DNA from: an uncultured Bacteroidales bacterium
GTDB taxonomy: Bacteria > Bacteroidota > Bacteroidia > Bacteroidales > F082
DNA: 64,000 nt
Assembly (NCBI GenBank): GCA_900318465.1
Contig: ONKQ01000004.1
Coordinates: forward strand, 24,747 to 88,746
Direction: 5' to 3'
Position 1 is the stretch's first letter; the number at the start of each line of letters is the position of its first letter. The notes under the pieces are model-generated. The model did not search any database. It worked only from the letters and a program-made list of their open reading frames with translations, and was not told where the DNA came from. Positions 25,965 to 33,466 of this stretch are shown here, in pieces. The translations under genes were made by a program, and so were the position numbers.

Positions 25965-27095
25965 ATGACCACCACCGAACAGCAATATTTTGCCCTCATG
26001 CGTGCCGCTCTATGGCAGCAACCCGTTGAATTTAATGGGGCTCCCGACTGGAAAGGCATCATGGGCATCGCACGTCATCATACCACTGAGGTATTAGTGG
26101 CCGATGTGGCCTCACGTCTTTCTGGAGATAACGCACCCTCTGATGCTTTGCTTCGTGAGATGAAAGCCTCCATGCGCGCGAATCTTATTAATCAATTGGA
26201 GCTGAAACAAATTCTCACCACAGCTATCACAGCCTTGAAAAACAAAGGCATCGAGCCGGTATTGCTTAAAGGTTTCGGTTTGGCTTTACTTTATCCCAAT
26301 CCCAACTTGCGGCAGTTTGGCGACATCGACCTTTTTGTGGGTTTGCAACAGTTCCACGAAGCCTGCAAAGTGTTGCGCACACTTCCTGGAGGCTACAATT
26401 GGGGCGACGAGGTAGATTCAGGACGGCACTACAATATTGAGTTCGGGCATCATCCTATGGAAGTGCATCGCGTAAGTGCCGACTTCGTTAATTCAAAAGA
26501 CTTGGCCGTCTATGCTAATATCGAACAAGACGGTTTGGTCAACAATAGGCAAACCTTCGATTTCGAGGGATTCCCTCTACCTGTGCCTTCCAATGAGTTC
26601 ACGGTATTCTTCACTTTCCTTCATGCATGGGAACATTTTACGTCCTCAGGCGTAGGTTGGCGACAAATCTCTGATGTGGCAATGGCTTTGCATACCTATT
26701 TGGGTACATCTGCGGATTCGCAAACAGCATCTTTCGACCTCAACAAACTACACACATGGATCACAGCCATGCATCTTATGAAACCCTGGCAAACCTTTGG
26801 GTGGCTGATGGTTGCCTATCTTGGTCTGCCCGAAGCGGAAATGCCATTCTACAATTCCTCATGCCGCCGAAAGGCGCAGAAGCTCTATGCCAGAGTGATG
26901 GCTGAGGGGAATTTCCGCCGTCCAAACCGCTACAAACACAACAAACCCAAAGGGCGCATTGCCAAGAAAGCCCATTCTTTTATTGGCATTTTCGTTGACT
27001 TTTTCCAATTGGCTAAAGTATTTCCAGCACAAGCATTCCGACAACTGAGTACCGCATTAAAAACAAGTTTTTCGAAAAATTTTCAAAAAAAATGA
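25965..27095 (+). CDS. Nucleotidyltransferase family protein (PF14907-like)
   Basis: The 376-residue protein has the nucleotidyltransferase core KNKGIEPVLLKGFGLALLY, then FGDIDLFVG (about 116-124) with the metal-binding DxD, and EFGHHPMEVHR downstream. Such proteins accompany lasso-peptide and related clusters, where they are proposed tailoring enzymes; the reaction here is unknown. The start follows the PqqD-like stop by 3 bp. The basic C-terminal third (from about 300) is not assigned. Confidence 0.82.
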   Translation: MTTTEQQYFALMRAALWQQPVEFNGAPDWKGIMGIARHHTTEVLVADVASRLSGDNAPSDALLREMKASMRANLINQLELKQILTTAITALKNKGIEPVLLKGFGLALLYPNPNLRQFGDIDLFVGLQQFHEACKVLRTLPGGYNWGDEVDSGRHYNIEFGHHPMEVHRVSADFVNSKDLAVYANIEQDGLVNNRQTFDFEGFPLPVPSNEFTVFFTFLHAWEHFTSSGVGWRQISDVAMALHTYLGTSADSQTASFDLNKLHTWITAMHLMKPWQTFGWLMVAYLGLPEAEMPFYNSSCRRKAQKLYARVMAEGNFRRPNRYKHNKPKGRIAKKAHSFIGIFVDFFQLAKVFPAQAFRQLSTALKTSFSKNFQKK

Positions 27096-27125
27096 TTTTT
27101 TTTCGCAGCGTATGAATTAATTGTC

Positions 27126-27133
27126 TATTTTTG
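27126..27133 (+). promoter_or_regulatory. TATTTTTG -7 box for the small-peptide gene
   Basis: An exact consensus match 85 bp upstream of the small ATG at 27219, so the peptide and the following lipoprotein can be made in excess of the enzymes, as usual for precursor peptides. Confidence 0.6.
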
Positions 27134-27218
27134 CAGCGAAAAAGACGTGAATAGGAAACACGACAACACAACTAACTAAATAACAAACTTAAAGTCTAAC
27201 AATTAAAACTTAAACAAA

Positions 27219-27335
27219 ATGAAGACAATGAACAACAACTACGAAGCCCCTATGGCTGAAATGATTGAGCTGACTGCACAAGCTGTCTTAACCGCATCCA
27301 ATGACTGGGGTATTACTCCCGTTATTAGCGAGTAA
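27219..27335 (+). CDS. Candidate precursor peptide, 38 residues
   Basis: ATG 27219 begins a 38-codon frame ending at TAA 27333. The N-terminal part, MKTMNNNYEAPMAEMIEL, resembles short Bacteroidota leader-like peptides in which YEAP/EMIEL is common; the C-terminal half is TAQAVLTASNDWGITPVISE, with Thr and Ser residues, one Trp and a penultimate Ser. It has its own promoter and a purine/A-rich start region. Its position just after kinase, PqqD-like, peptidase and nucleotidyltransferase genes makes it a likely substrate. A penultimate Ser would suit an HPrK-like kinase, but that is inference. Confidence 0.65.
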   Translation: MKTMNNNYEAPMAEMIELTAQAVLTASNDWGITPVISE

Positions 27336-27388
27336 AAAAAGCTAACAACCAGTAACAGAAAACAAAACTGAACAAAAAAAAAAGCGAA

Positions 27389-28462
27389 ATGAAAGTAATT
27401 AGATTAGCATGTATGGTATGTGCGTTAGGAGCAATGTTCCTGACGGTTTCCTCTTGCAAAAAGCAAAATGACCAAACCACATTCAATCTCGGTATCAGCG
27501 AATGGCAAAGCGAAGACGATGAAAGAATGTACATCGATTTCCAAACCCATAAACCAAAATGGAATGGTTTGGATGAAGTAATGGTCTACAACCTCGATTT
27601 TGAGGATGGAGAAAATTCGGTGTTTGATGTGTACAGAACTAATGCGGCTGCCGAAGGCCAAGATAGAGCTTCCTTCGTCGGATCAGTTGGTCCGGTGAAA
27701 GACGGTTATTTCACTTTCTATCCTGCCCAGATTACTGGCAGCTACGATGGTGATGCTATGAATGTAGACAACAGAGAATCATTCCACGTCGATCCTGTTC
27801 AACATCTCACAATCTTCAAAAAGGGTAATAATTGGCTGAACACCATCGATCCTCTTGGATTTGCTGTTGCCCACAATCCTACAAACTTGACAAGCTTCGA
27901 TTTCAGGCATATCTTTGGTATGCTTAGATTAGCTTTCCGTGGAGAGGATAATTTGATAATTGATCATGTCGAACTTATTGACAATCGCCACAATTTGTCA
28001 GGTGATGTCTCTCTCAAGTTGCCCAGAGTGGACACCGAAAAGCTTACCAATTTAATCAATTATCTTAAGAATAGCCAGCTGGAAGATTTTGCCAATCTTT
28101 ATCAAAGCTACGCCATCGAAGATCTTGGATTCGAAGTTACTCAAAATCAGTACTTGGGCAGAATGCTTACGCTCGACTGCTCATCTCATCCTGAACAATG
28201 CACGTTCCAAGATGGTTTCGCCAGAGATATGTATCTTGGCATTCGTCCTGGTGCATTGACTGATGGTTTCAAATTGAAAGTTTATTTCCAGGGTGACAGA
28301 GCTGTATACGTTAAGCAATTCCTTGCGCCAAATTATGCCAAATGCTCCAAGCCTGGTGTGATTAGAACTATTAGTCCTACTTTCTTCTCCGAAGAGTTGT
28401 ATGATGGTTCAGAAAATGCTCCTGGTGTATTTGGAAGTTGGGCTGAAGTTGAAGCTATGTAA
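27389..28462 (+). CDS. Lipoprotein of unknown function, possibly fimbrillin-like
   Basis: The 357-residue protein has a lipoprotein signal ending VSSC (Cys23). The body is beta-rich; the HNPTNLTSFDFRHIFGMLRL region resembles the middle of Mfa/fimbrillin-type proteins, where a first and second sandwich domain meet. It follows the small peptide gene by 53 bp and ends at a strong terminator, so both probably share one transcript. A role as anchor or receptor for the peptide is conceivable but unsupported by sequence alone. Confidence 0.6.
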   Translation: MKVIRLACMVCALGAMFLTVSSCKKQNDQTTFNLGISEWQSEDDERMYIDFQTHKPKWNGLDEVMVYNLDFEDGENSVFDVYRTNAAAEGQDRASFVGSVGPVKDGYFTFYPAQITGSYDGDAMNVDNRESFHVDPVQHLTIFKKGNNWLNTIDPLGFAVAHNPTNLTSFDFRHIFGMLRLAFRGEDNLIIDHVELIDNRHNLSGDVSLKLPRVDTEKLTNLINYLKNSQLEDFANLYQSYAIEDLGFEVTQNQYLGRMLTLDCSSHPEQCTFQDGFARDMYLGIRPGALTDGFKLKVYFQGDRAVYVKQFLAPNYAKCSKPGVIRTISPTFFSEELYDGSENAPGVFGSWAEVEAM

Positions 28463-28481
28463 TCAACTAAGTTTCCAAAAC

Positions 28482-28513
28482 AAAAAGCGCTTTCCTTTCG
28501 GGAGGCGCTTTTT
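28482..28513 (+). terminator. Terminator after the lipoprotein gene
   Basis: Nine-base arms AAAAAGCGC/GCGCTTTTT with a further paired core and a T run. The A/T symmetry allows function in both directions. Confidence 0.88.
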
Positions 28514-28553
28514 TTATTTGAATTTTGTGACGTAGATTTGAAATCATGTCGTA

Positions 28554-28637
28554 TTGCGTCAATGCGAGGCATGAAGCAGTCCAAGCGATGACTATCTAAA
28601 GAAAAGGTCTTGGATTGCTTCGTCGTACCTTACGCAA
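28554..28637. repeat. REP/MITE-like inverted repeat
   Basis: GAAGCAGTCCAAG (28573-28585) pairs with CTTGGATTGCTTC (28609-28621) with one wobble, inside outer arms TTGCGT/ACGCAA. It resembles the widespread small repeat containing CATTGCGAGG and GAAGCAATCCA known from several phyla. The gap 28463-28882 has no gene. Confidence 0.65.
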
Positions 28638-28762
28638 AGACTCAAAGCGGCTCAATAATTGCACGACCGATTATGTCAATTGGTTTTGAATGATTACTTG
28701 ATACAAAAGGATAGTCAAAGTCAAAGAGTAATAAAAAGATGAGCATATTTTGTTTACATAAA

Positions 28763-28845
28763 AGACGCGAGACTACGAGACTGCGAGACTATTAGACATT
28801 GGCTTGTCTCGAAGTCCCGAAGTCCCGTGTCCCAAAGTCAAATAA
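28763..28845. repeat. GAGACTAC/GTCCCGAA 7-8 bp repeat array
   Basis: Near-tandem GCGAGACT variants turn into GAAGTCCC variants half way, so the two halves are partly inverted. Same family as at 2528, 7287 and 12439. Confidence 0.6.
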
Positions 28846-28882
28846 TGTAGTATTTTGATTTTGAACTGTTACTTAGAATACT

Positions 28883-30166
28883 TTAAAGTATATTCAACCG
28901 GTTGGCGTCTTGCTTGACGAAGATGGCCAACATGACTGTAAAGGCCAACATACTTGAACCACCATAGCTCAGGAAAGGCAACGGAATGCCGATGACGGGC
29001 ATCAGGCCAATGGTCATGCCGATATTAATGGCCACATGAACAAAGAAGATGCCTGCAATGCCGTAGCCATACACACGGCTGAAAGTTGAACGCTGCCGCT
29101 CGGCAAGCATGATGATACGCAAAAGCAAAGCCACATAAAGAATCATCACAGCCGCAGTGCCAAGAAAACCGCCCTCCTCTCCTATCGTACAGAAAATGAA
29201 GTCGGTATGCTGCTCAGGCACAAAGTCGTATTTGGTTTGCGTGCCTTGCAGAAAACCTTTTCCTGAAAAACCTCCCGAACCGATGGCTATCTTCGACTGA
29301 TAGACATTGTAGCCCACACCTTTAGGGTCGTCGAGCTGACCAAGCAGCACCAAGACACGGTTCTGCTGATGTTCCTGCAACACATGATTGAAAGCATAAT
29401 CCACCGAGAACACCATGCCAAAACCCATCCCAAACACGAGAATGACAGGAACGATGGCATCGCGTTTTTTGTTGAGGAATAAGTAAAGCAAAGTGAGCAG
29501 CAACAGCGAGCCAAGGATGAAATACATCACCTTCTGCGACCACACGAGGGTGAAGATGAACAGCAAAGCCGCCACCACGCCGATAACCATCAGCCAGCCC
29601 GCACCCGGCATTCCCTCGCGGTATAGCACAAAGATGAACGATACGAATACGATGGCCGACCCTGTATCGTTTTGCAACAATACAAGTGCCATGGGAACCA
29701 GAATAAGTGCGAAACTCACAATCTGCTCCTTGCGTTTCCGCAGATCCACATCGAGGCGACCAAGGTAACCTGCGAGGGCCAAGGCCGTACCCATTTTGGC
29801 AAACTCAGAAGGCTGAAACTTGACGGGACCAAACTCAATCCACGACATGGCACCTTTGGTAGCCTTGCCGTACACCAATACCGCCACCAACGAAGCCAGG
29901 AAAAAGAAATAAATCCAGAGCGAAAAAGCATTGAAAAACTTCGCATCGATGAGCAAAATAATAAAACCGGCAAGCAAGGCAATGCCAATCCAAATAAGCT
30001 GTTTGCCGTATTCCATAGAAAAGTCGAAGATGCTGGGGTGCAACTCGTTGTACTTGGCAGAAAATATGCTAAACCAACCTATGAGCACCAGAGTAAAATA
30101 AATCAGCAACGTCACCCAGTCGAGACGGCCTATGATTCGGTTTCTATTGTCGTTGTCGTCGATCAT
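28883..30166 (-). CDS. rodA: Rod shape-determining protein RodA (SEDS glycosyltransferase)
   Basis: The 427-residue protein has about ten membrane segments and the SEDS signatures WIEFGPVKFQPSEFAKMGTALALA and LPFLSYGGSSMLAF near the end. RodA polymerises lipid II glycan strands for lateral wall growth with PBP2. Length is normal. Its ATG overlaps the mrdA stop by 4 bp. Confidence 0.95.
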   Translation of the reverse strand: MIDDNDNRNRIIGRLDWVTLLIYFTLVLIGWFSIFSAKYNELHPSIFDFSMEYGKQLIWIGIALLAGFIILLIDAKFFNAFSLWIYFFFLASLVAVLVYGKATKGAMSWIEFGPVKFQPSEFAKMGTALALAGYLGRLDVDLRKRKEQIVSFALILVPMALVLLQNDTGSAIVFVSFIFVLYREGMPGAGWLMVIGVVAALLFIFTLVWSQKVMYFILGSLLLLTLLYLFLNKKRDAIVPVILVFGMGFGMVFSVDYAFNHVLQEHQQNRVLVLLGQLDDPKGVGYNVYQSKIAIGSGGFSGKGFLQGTQTKYDFVPEQHTDFIFCTIGEEGGFLGTAAVMILYVALLLRIIMLAERQRSTFSRVYGYGIAGIFFVHVAINIGMTIGLMPVIGIPLPFLSYGGSSMLAFTVMLAIFVKQDANRLNIL

Positions 30167-32016
30167 CTTTCGTTCTTATAAGTGATGCGGCCTTCCATCA
30201 TGCGCTCCTCAAGTTCCTCGCGCACAGTGTAGCCACGTATGTATTTCTCTATCATCAAACTGGCAATGGGAGCTGCCCATGTGGCGCCGTAGCCACCATT
30301 CTCAATGATGACAGCCAAGGCAATCTTGGGGTCGTCAGCAGGAGCAAAGGCAATAAAGTTGGAGTGGTGGTTGCCATGAGGATTCTGAGCCGTGCCAGTC
30401 TTGCCGCATTGGGGAATGTCCTTCATCTCATATCGCCGAGCAGTGCCTGCCGGACCGCTGAACACGGTACGCAAACCTTGTTTCATCACACGCACATACC
30501 TACGGTCGATGCCCGACTCTACTCGAGTAGTCATCACCTCGGGGATAGCGGTGGTGTCGCCAAAGCATTTGATAAGATGAGGAGGATAATAATAGCCCTC
30601 GTTGGCAATGAGAGCCGCAATGTTGGCCAACTGCAAAGGCGTCACCAACACCTCACCCTGACCGATGCCCAACGAGCGGATAGTCACTGAGTTCCATTGG
30701 CCTTTGTACATCTTGTCGTAATACTCTCGCGAAGGGATGTTGCCTGAACGCTCGTATGGAATGTCGGTGCCAAAAGTATGGCCGAGACCCATTTTGGAGG
30801 TCATCCCTTTCCAATACTCGTAACCTTTCTTGATGTTTCCGAACTTGGGATTATTAATCGTAGCCTTAAATGCCTCATAGAAGTAAGGATTGCACGAATT
30901 CATGATGGCGTTGGCGAAGTCGGGGCTGGGACCATGAGAGTGAGTACATTTGATAGGCAACGATGCGGCACCACTGCAATGAAACACAGTGGCCGGCGTG
31001 ATGGTGCCGCTCTGCATGGCAATCATGCCCACCACGGTCTTGAAGGTAGATCCAGGAGGATAAGTGCCGCTGATGGCACGATTAATCAAAGGCTTCATCG
31101 GGTCTTTTTGTAATTCCTGATAGTTTTTGCCACGTTCACGGCCCACAAGTAAGTTAGGGTCGTAGGAAGGACTGGAAACGAAAGCGAGAATTTGCCCCGT
31201 CTTCGGCTCGATGGCAACAATAGAGCCAATTTTGCCCACCATCAGCCGCTCTCCATAAGCTTGAAGGTCGGCATCCATGCCAAGATAGATGTCCTTGCCC
31301 GCCACAGGGTCGCGGTCGAGGGCTCCATCATCAAAACTACCCATCTCGCGATTATGCACGTCAACCATCATCACCCGTAGACCCTTCACGCCACGCAACT
31401 CTTTCTCATAAGACCGCTCAATGCCTGACTTGCCAATATAGTCGCCCTGACGATAATAGCCTTCCTGGTCTTTCTCCAACTCATTAGGACTGATTTCACC
31501 GATGTCGCCAAGCGTGTGGGCCGCGATGGCATTGGGATAGTGACGCACGGTACGCGTCTGGAAATAGAAGCCTGGGTAACGATACAACACCTCCGCAATA
31601 TGGGCATAATTCTCCTTTGAAACAGCCGACAAGAAAGTCGAAGGCTTCAGATATGACTCTTTTTTGGCCTTGTTCATTCGCTCTATAAACGAAGCTTTGT
31701 CGATGTCCAAAAGGCGGCAGAAGTTGAGCGTGTCGAAAGGGCGCAACGTGTCGCGCTTCATGGCTTGCTTGGGAATGACCATAAGGTCGTAAACGGCCTC
31801 GTTGAAAACCAAAAGTTTGCCGTTACGGTCGTAAATCTTACCACGAGCAGGATATTGGGTAACAAAGCGCAAGGCATTGTTGTCGGCCAACTGCTTGTAA
31901 TCCTTGTCAATAACTTGAAGCAAGAAAAGCCTGATAAGATACACGACTCCCACGGCGACGAACACAGTCATCACCAATAACTTCCTGTTTGACAAATTGT
32001 TGTATCTTCTGCTCAT
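30163..32016 (-). CDS. mrdA: Penicillin-binding protein 2
   Basis: The 617-residue class B PBP has one N-terminal membrane helix, a dimerisation domain, and a transpeptidase domain with SxxK in YPPGSTFKTVVGM (about 323-335), SxN in MNSCNPYFYEA and KTG in CGKTGTAQNPHG. It cross-links peptidoglycan with RodA in elongation. In many Bacteroidota mreB-mreC-mreD lie just upstream; here the upstream neighbour is divergent gldH and no mre gene is present. Confidence 0.95.
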   Translation of the reverse strand: MSRRYNNLSNRKLLVMTVFVAVGVVYLIRLFLLQVIDKDYKQLADNNALRFVTQYPARGKIYDRNGKLLVFNEAVYDLMVIPKQAMKRDTLRPFDTLNFCRLLDIDKASFIERMNKAKKESYLKPSTFLSAVSKENYAHIAEVLYRYPGFYFQTRTVRHYPNAIAAHTLGDIGEISPNELEKDQEGYYRQGDYIGKSGIERSYEKELRGVKGLRVMMVDVHNREMGSFDDGALDRDPVAGKDIYLGMDADLQAYGERLMVGKIGSIVAIEPKTGQILAFVSSPSYDPNLLVGRERGKNYQELQKDPMKPLINRAISGTYPPGSTFKTVVGMIAMQSGTITPATVFHCSGAASLPIKCTHSHGPSPDFANAIMNSCNPYFYEAFKATINNPKFGNIKKGYEYWKGMTSKMGLGHTFGTDIPYERSGNIPSREYYDKMYKGQWNSVTIRSLGIGQGEVLVTPLQLANIAALIANEGYYYPPHLIKCFGDTTAIPEVMTTRVESGIDRRYVRVMKQGLRTVFSGPAGTARRYEMKDIPQCGKTGTAQNPHGNHHSNFIAFAPADDPKIALAVIIENGGYGATWAAPIASLMIEKYIRGYTVREELEERMMEGRITYKNER

Positions 32017-32033
32017 TTTAGAATTGTGGATTA

Positions 32034-32041
32034 CAAAGGTA
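32034..32041 (-). promoter_or_regulatory. TACCTTTG -7 box for mrdA-rodA
   Basis: An exact consensus match on the minus strand, 17 bp upstream of ATG 32016. Confidence 0.65.
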
Positions 32042-32146
32042 CATGATTTTCTCCGTATGCCCGCAAGGGTTTGGCCGAAATATTTTCAAAAAAATATCTT
32101 TTCTATGAAATTGGGGCTAATATGGAAGAATTTAAAGGTTTTTTCA

Positions 32147-32154
32147 TACCTTTG
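32147..32154 (+). promoter_or_regulatory. TACCTTTG -7 box for the gldH operon
   Basis: An exact match 24 bp upstream of ATG 32179, placing all five genes to 37493 under one likely promoter. Confidence 0.65.
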
Positions 32155-32178
32155 CACGGTTTTATGGACTCATCAGAA

Positions 32179-32643
32179 ATGAAAAGACCTATCATTATCG
32201 CATTTGCATTGTGCCTCCTCTGCATTGGCTGCCAAAACCAAAAGGACAACGGAGACATACTGCACCGTAAGTTTTACCAGACTGTTTGGGAGCGTTTCGA
32301 CTTTGTCAGCAACAACATTGAAATCGAAGAACCTACCACTTTCAATCTTGGAATGCGCATCAGTTTCACAGATGAATATTCCTATGAGTACATCTCTTTG
32401 GTTTTCACCGTGTTCACTTCAGATAACACGCCTTACCGCAGCAAAGGCTACAAGTTTCGTCTAAAAGACAAACAAGGCAACTGGAACTCTGAACTCGTCA
32501 ACGGATGCTATACTTTTGAGTTACCAATCAACAAGGCCCTGCAACTTACCGAATCAGGCATTTATCGTTTCCAAATTGAGCAAACCATGCCCGTCACTCC
32601 AATAGTGGGCGTTAAGGAATTGACATTATTCGATAACAAATAA
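32179..32643 (+). CDS. gldH: Gliding-motility lipoprotein GldH
   Basis: The 154-residue protein has a lipoprotein signal ending CIGC (Cys18) and the GldH pattern: HRKFYQTVWERFDFV near the start, then YEYISLVFTVFTSDNTPYRSKGYKFRLKD split by short variation, and a final IEQTMPVTPIVGVKEL. GldH is needed for gliding in Flavobacterium; in non-gliding Bacteroidales homologues are retained with unclear role. First gene of an operon with polysaccharide export genes, spacing 7 bp to the next. Confidence 0.82.
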   Translation: MKRPIIIAFALCLLCIGCQNQKDNGDILHRKFYQTVWERFDFVSNNIEIEEPTTFNLGMRISFTDEYSYEYISLVFTVFTSDNTPYRSKGYKFRLKDKQGNWNSELVNGCYTFELPINKALQLTESGIYRFQIEQTMPVTPIVGVKELTLFDNK

Positions 32644-32650
32644 TAAATCT

Positions 32651-33454
32651 ATGAAGAACAATTTCAATAAAATCGCCATTCTCATCATCATTTTCTCTGT
32701 CGGTTTAGCCTCGTGCGTACCGCAGAAAAAGATGCTTTATCTGAAAGAAGCCCAGATGGCAGCCGAGAACATCTCGAAGGAATACGTCAACGACCGCAGC
32801 GTCACCTACCGTCTTCAACCTGGAGACAATCTTTACATTCGTGCCATCAATACTATTGACGAGCGTGGTGCTGCTGCCATTAATGGTGAAACCTCAATGC
32901 GCACCACACAGTTAAGCAGTGATGGTGGAATCTACCTCCAGTCACATACTGTAGCTGAAGATGGTTGCATTGAATTACCTCTTGTGGGTCGTGTGGAAGT
33001 GCGTAATCTCACCGTCGAGGAAGCTAAAGAAAGACTACAGACAGAGCTCAACAAGTATGTCAACCAAACCATGCTCATCGTCAAGCTGTCGAACTTCAAC
33101 TTGACTGTACTTGGCGAAGTGACCCGTCCTGGTATGTATAAAGTCTATCAATCACAAATCAATCTTTTTGAGGCCATCTCTATGGCAGGCAACATGACCA
33201 GTTTTGCCAAAAACGACGAGGTTAGAATCATCCGCCAAACTGACAATGGCTCCGAAATCGTAACTGTCAATATGGGTCAGGCCGATATCCTCGCATCGCC
33301 GTATTACTACCTGAAACCCAACGACATCATTTATGTGGAGCCGCTTAAAATCAAACAATGGGGCTTCACTACATTCCCGTATTCCACTGTATTGTCGGTC
33401 GTCACTCTCGCCCTTACTATGCTTAGCCTTTACTTAAACAACAGAAACAAGTAA
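32651..33454 (+). CDS. Outer-membrane polysaccharide export protein (Wza-like lipoprotein)
   Basis: The 267-residue protein has a lipoprotein signal ending LASC (Cys22), a Poly_export domain (YRLQPGDNLYIRAINTID, then GCIELPLVGRVEVRNLTVEEA) and an SLBB segment (LTVLGEVTRPGMYKVYQ). A C-terminal hydrophobic helix replaces the amphipathic one of Wza. It should form the outer-membrane channel partner of the tyrosine kinase encoded 12 bp downstream. Confidence 0.92.
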   Translation: MKNNFNKIAILIIIFSVGLASCVPQKKMLYLKEAQMAAENISKEYVNDRSVTYRLQPGDNLYIRAINTIDERGAAAINGETSMRTTQLSSDGGIYLQSHTVAEDGCIELPLVGRVEVRNLTVEEAKERLQTELNKYVNQTMLIVKLSNFNLTVLGEVTRPGMYKVYQSQINLFEAISMAGNMTSFAKNDEVRIIRQTDNGSEIVTVNMGQADILASPYYYLKPNDIIYVEPLKIKQWGFTTFPYSTVLSVVTLALTMLSLYLNNRNK

Positions 33455-33466
33455 ACACAACTCACC

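Noticed and set aside
24368-28462. Complete lasso-peptide cluster
   Set aside because: No asparagine-synthase-like cyclase and no transglutaminase-like leader protease are encoded; only kinase, PqqD-like and nucleotidyltransferase parts match.
28463-28882. tRNA or other classical RNA gene in the gap
   Set aside because: No cloverleaf or T-loop sequence could be found; the content is a terminator, an inverted repeat and a heptamer-type array.
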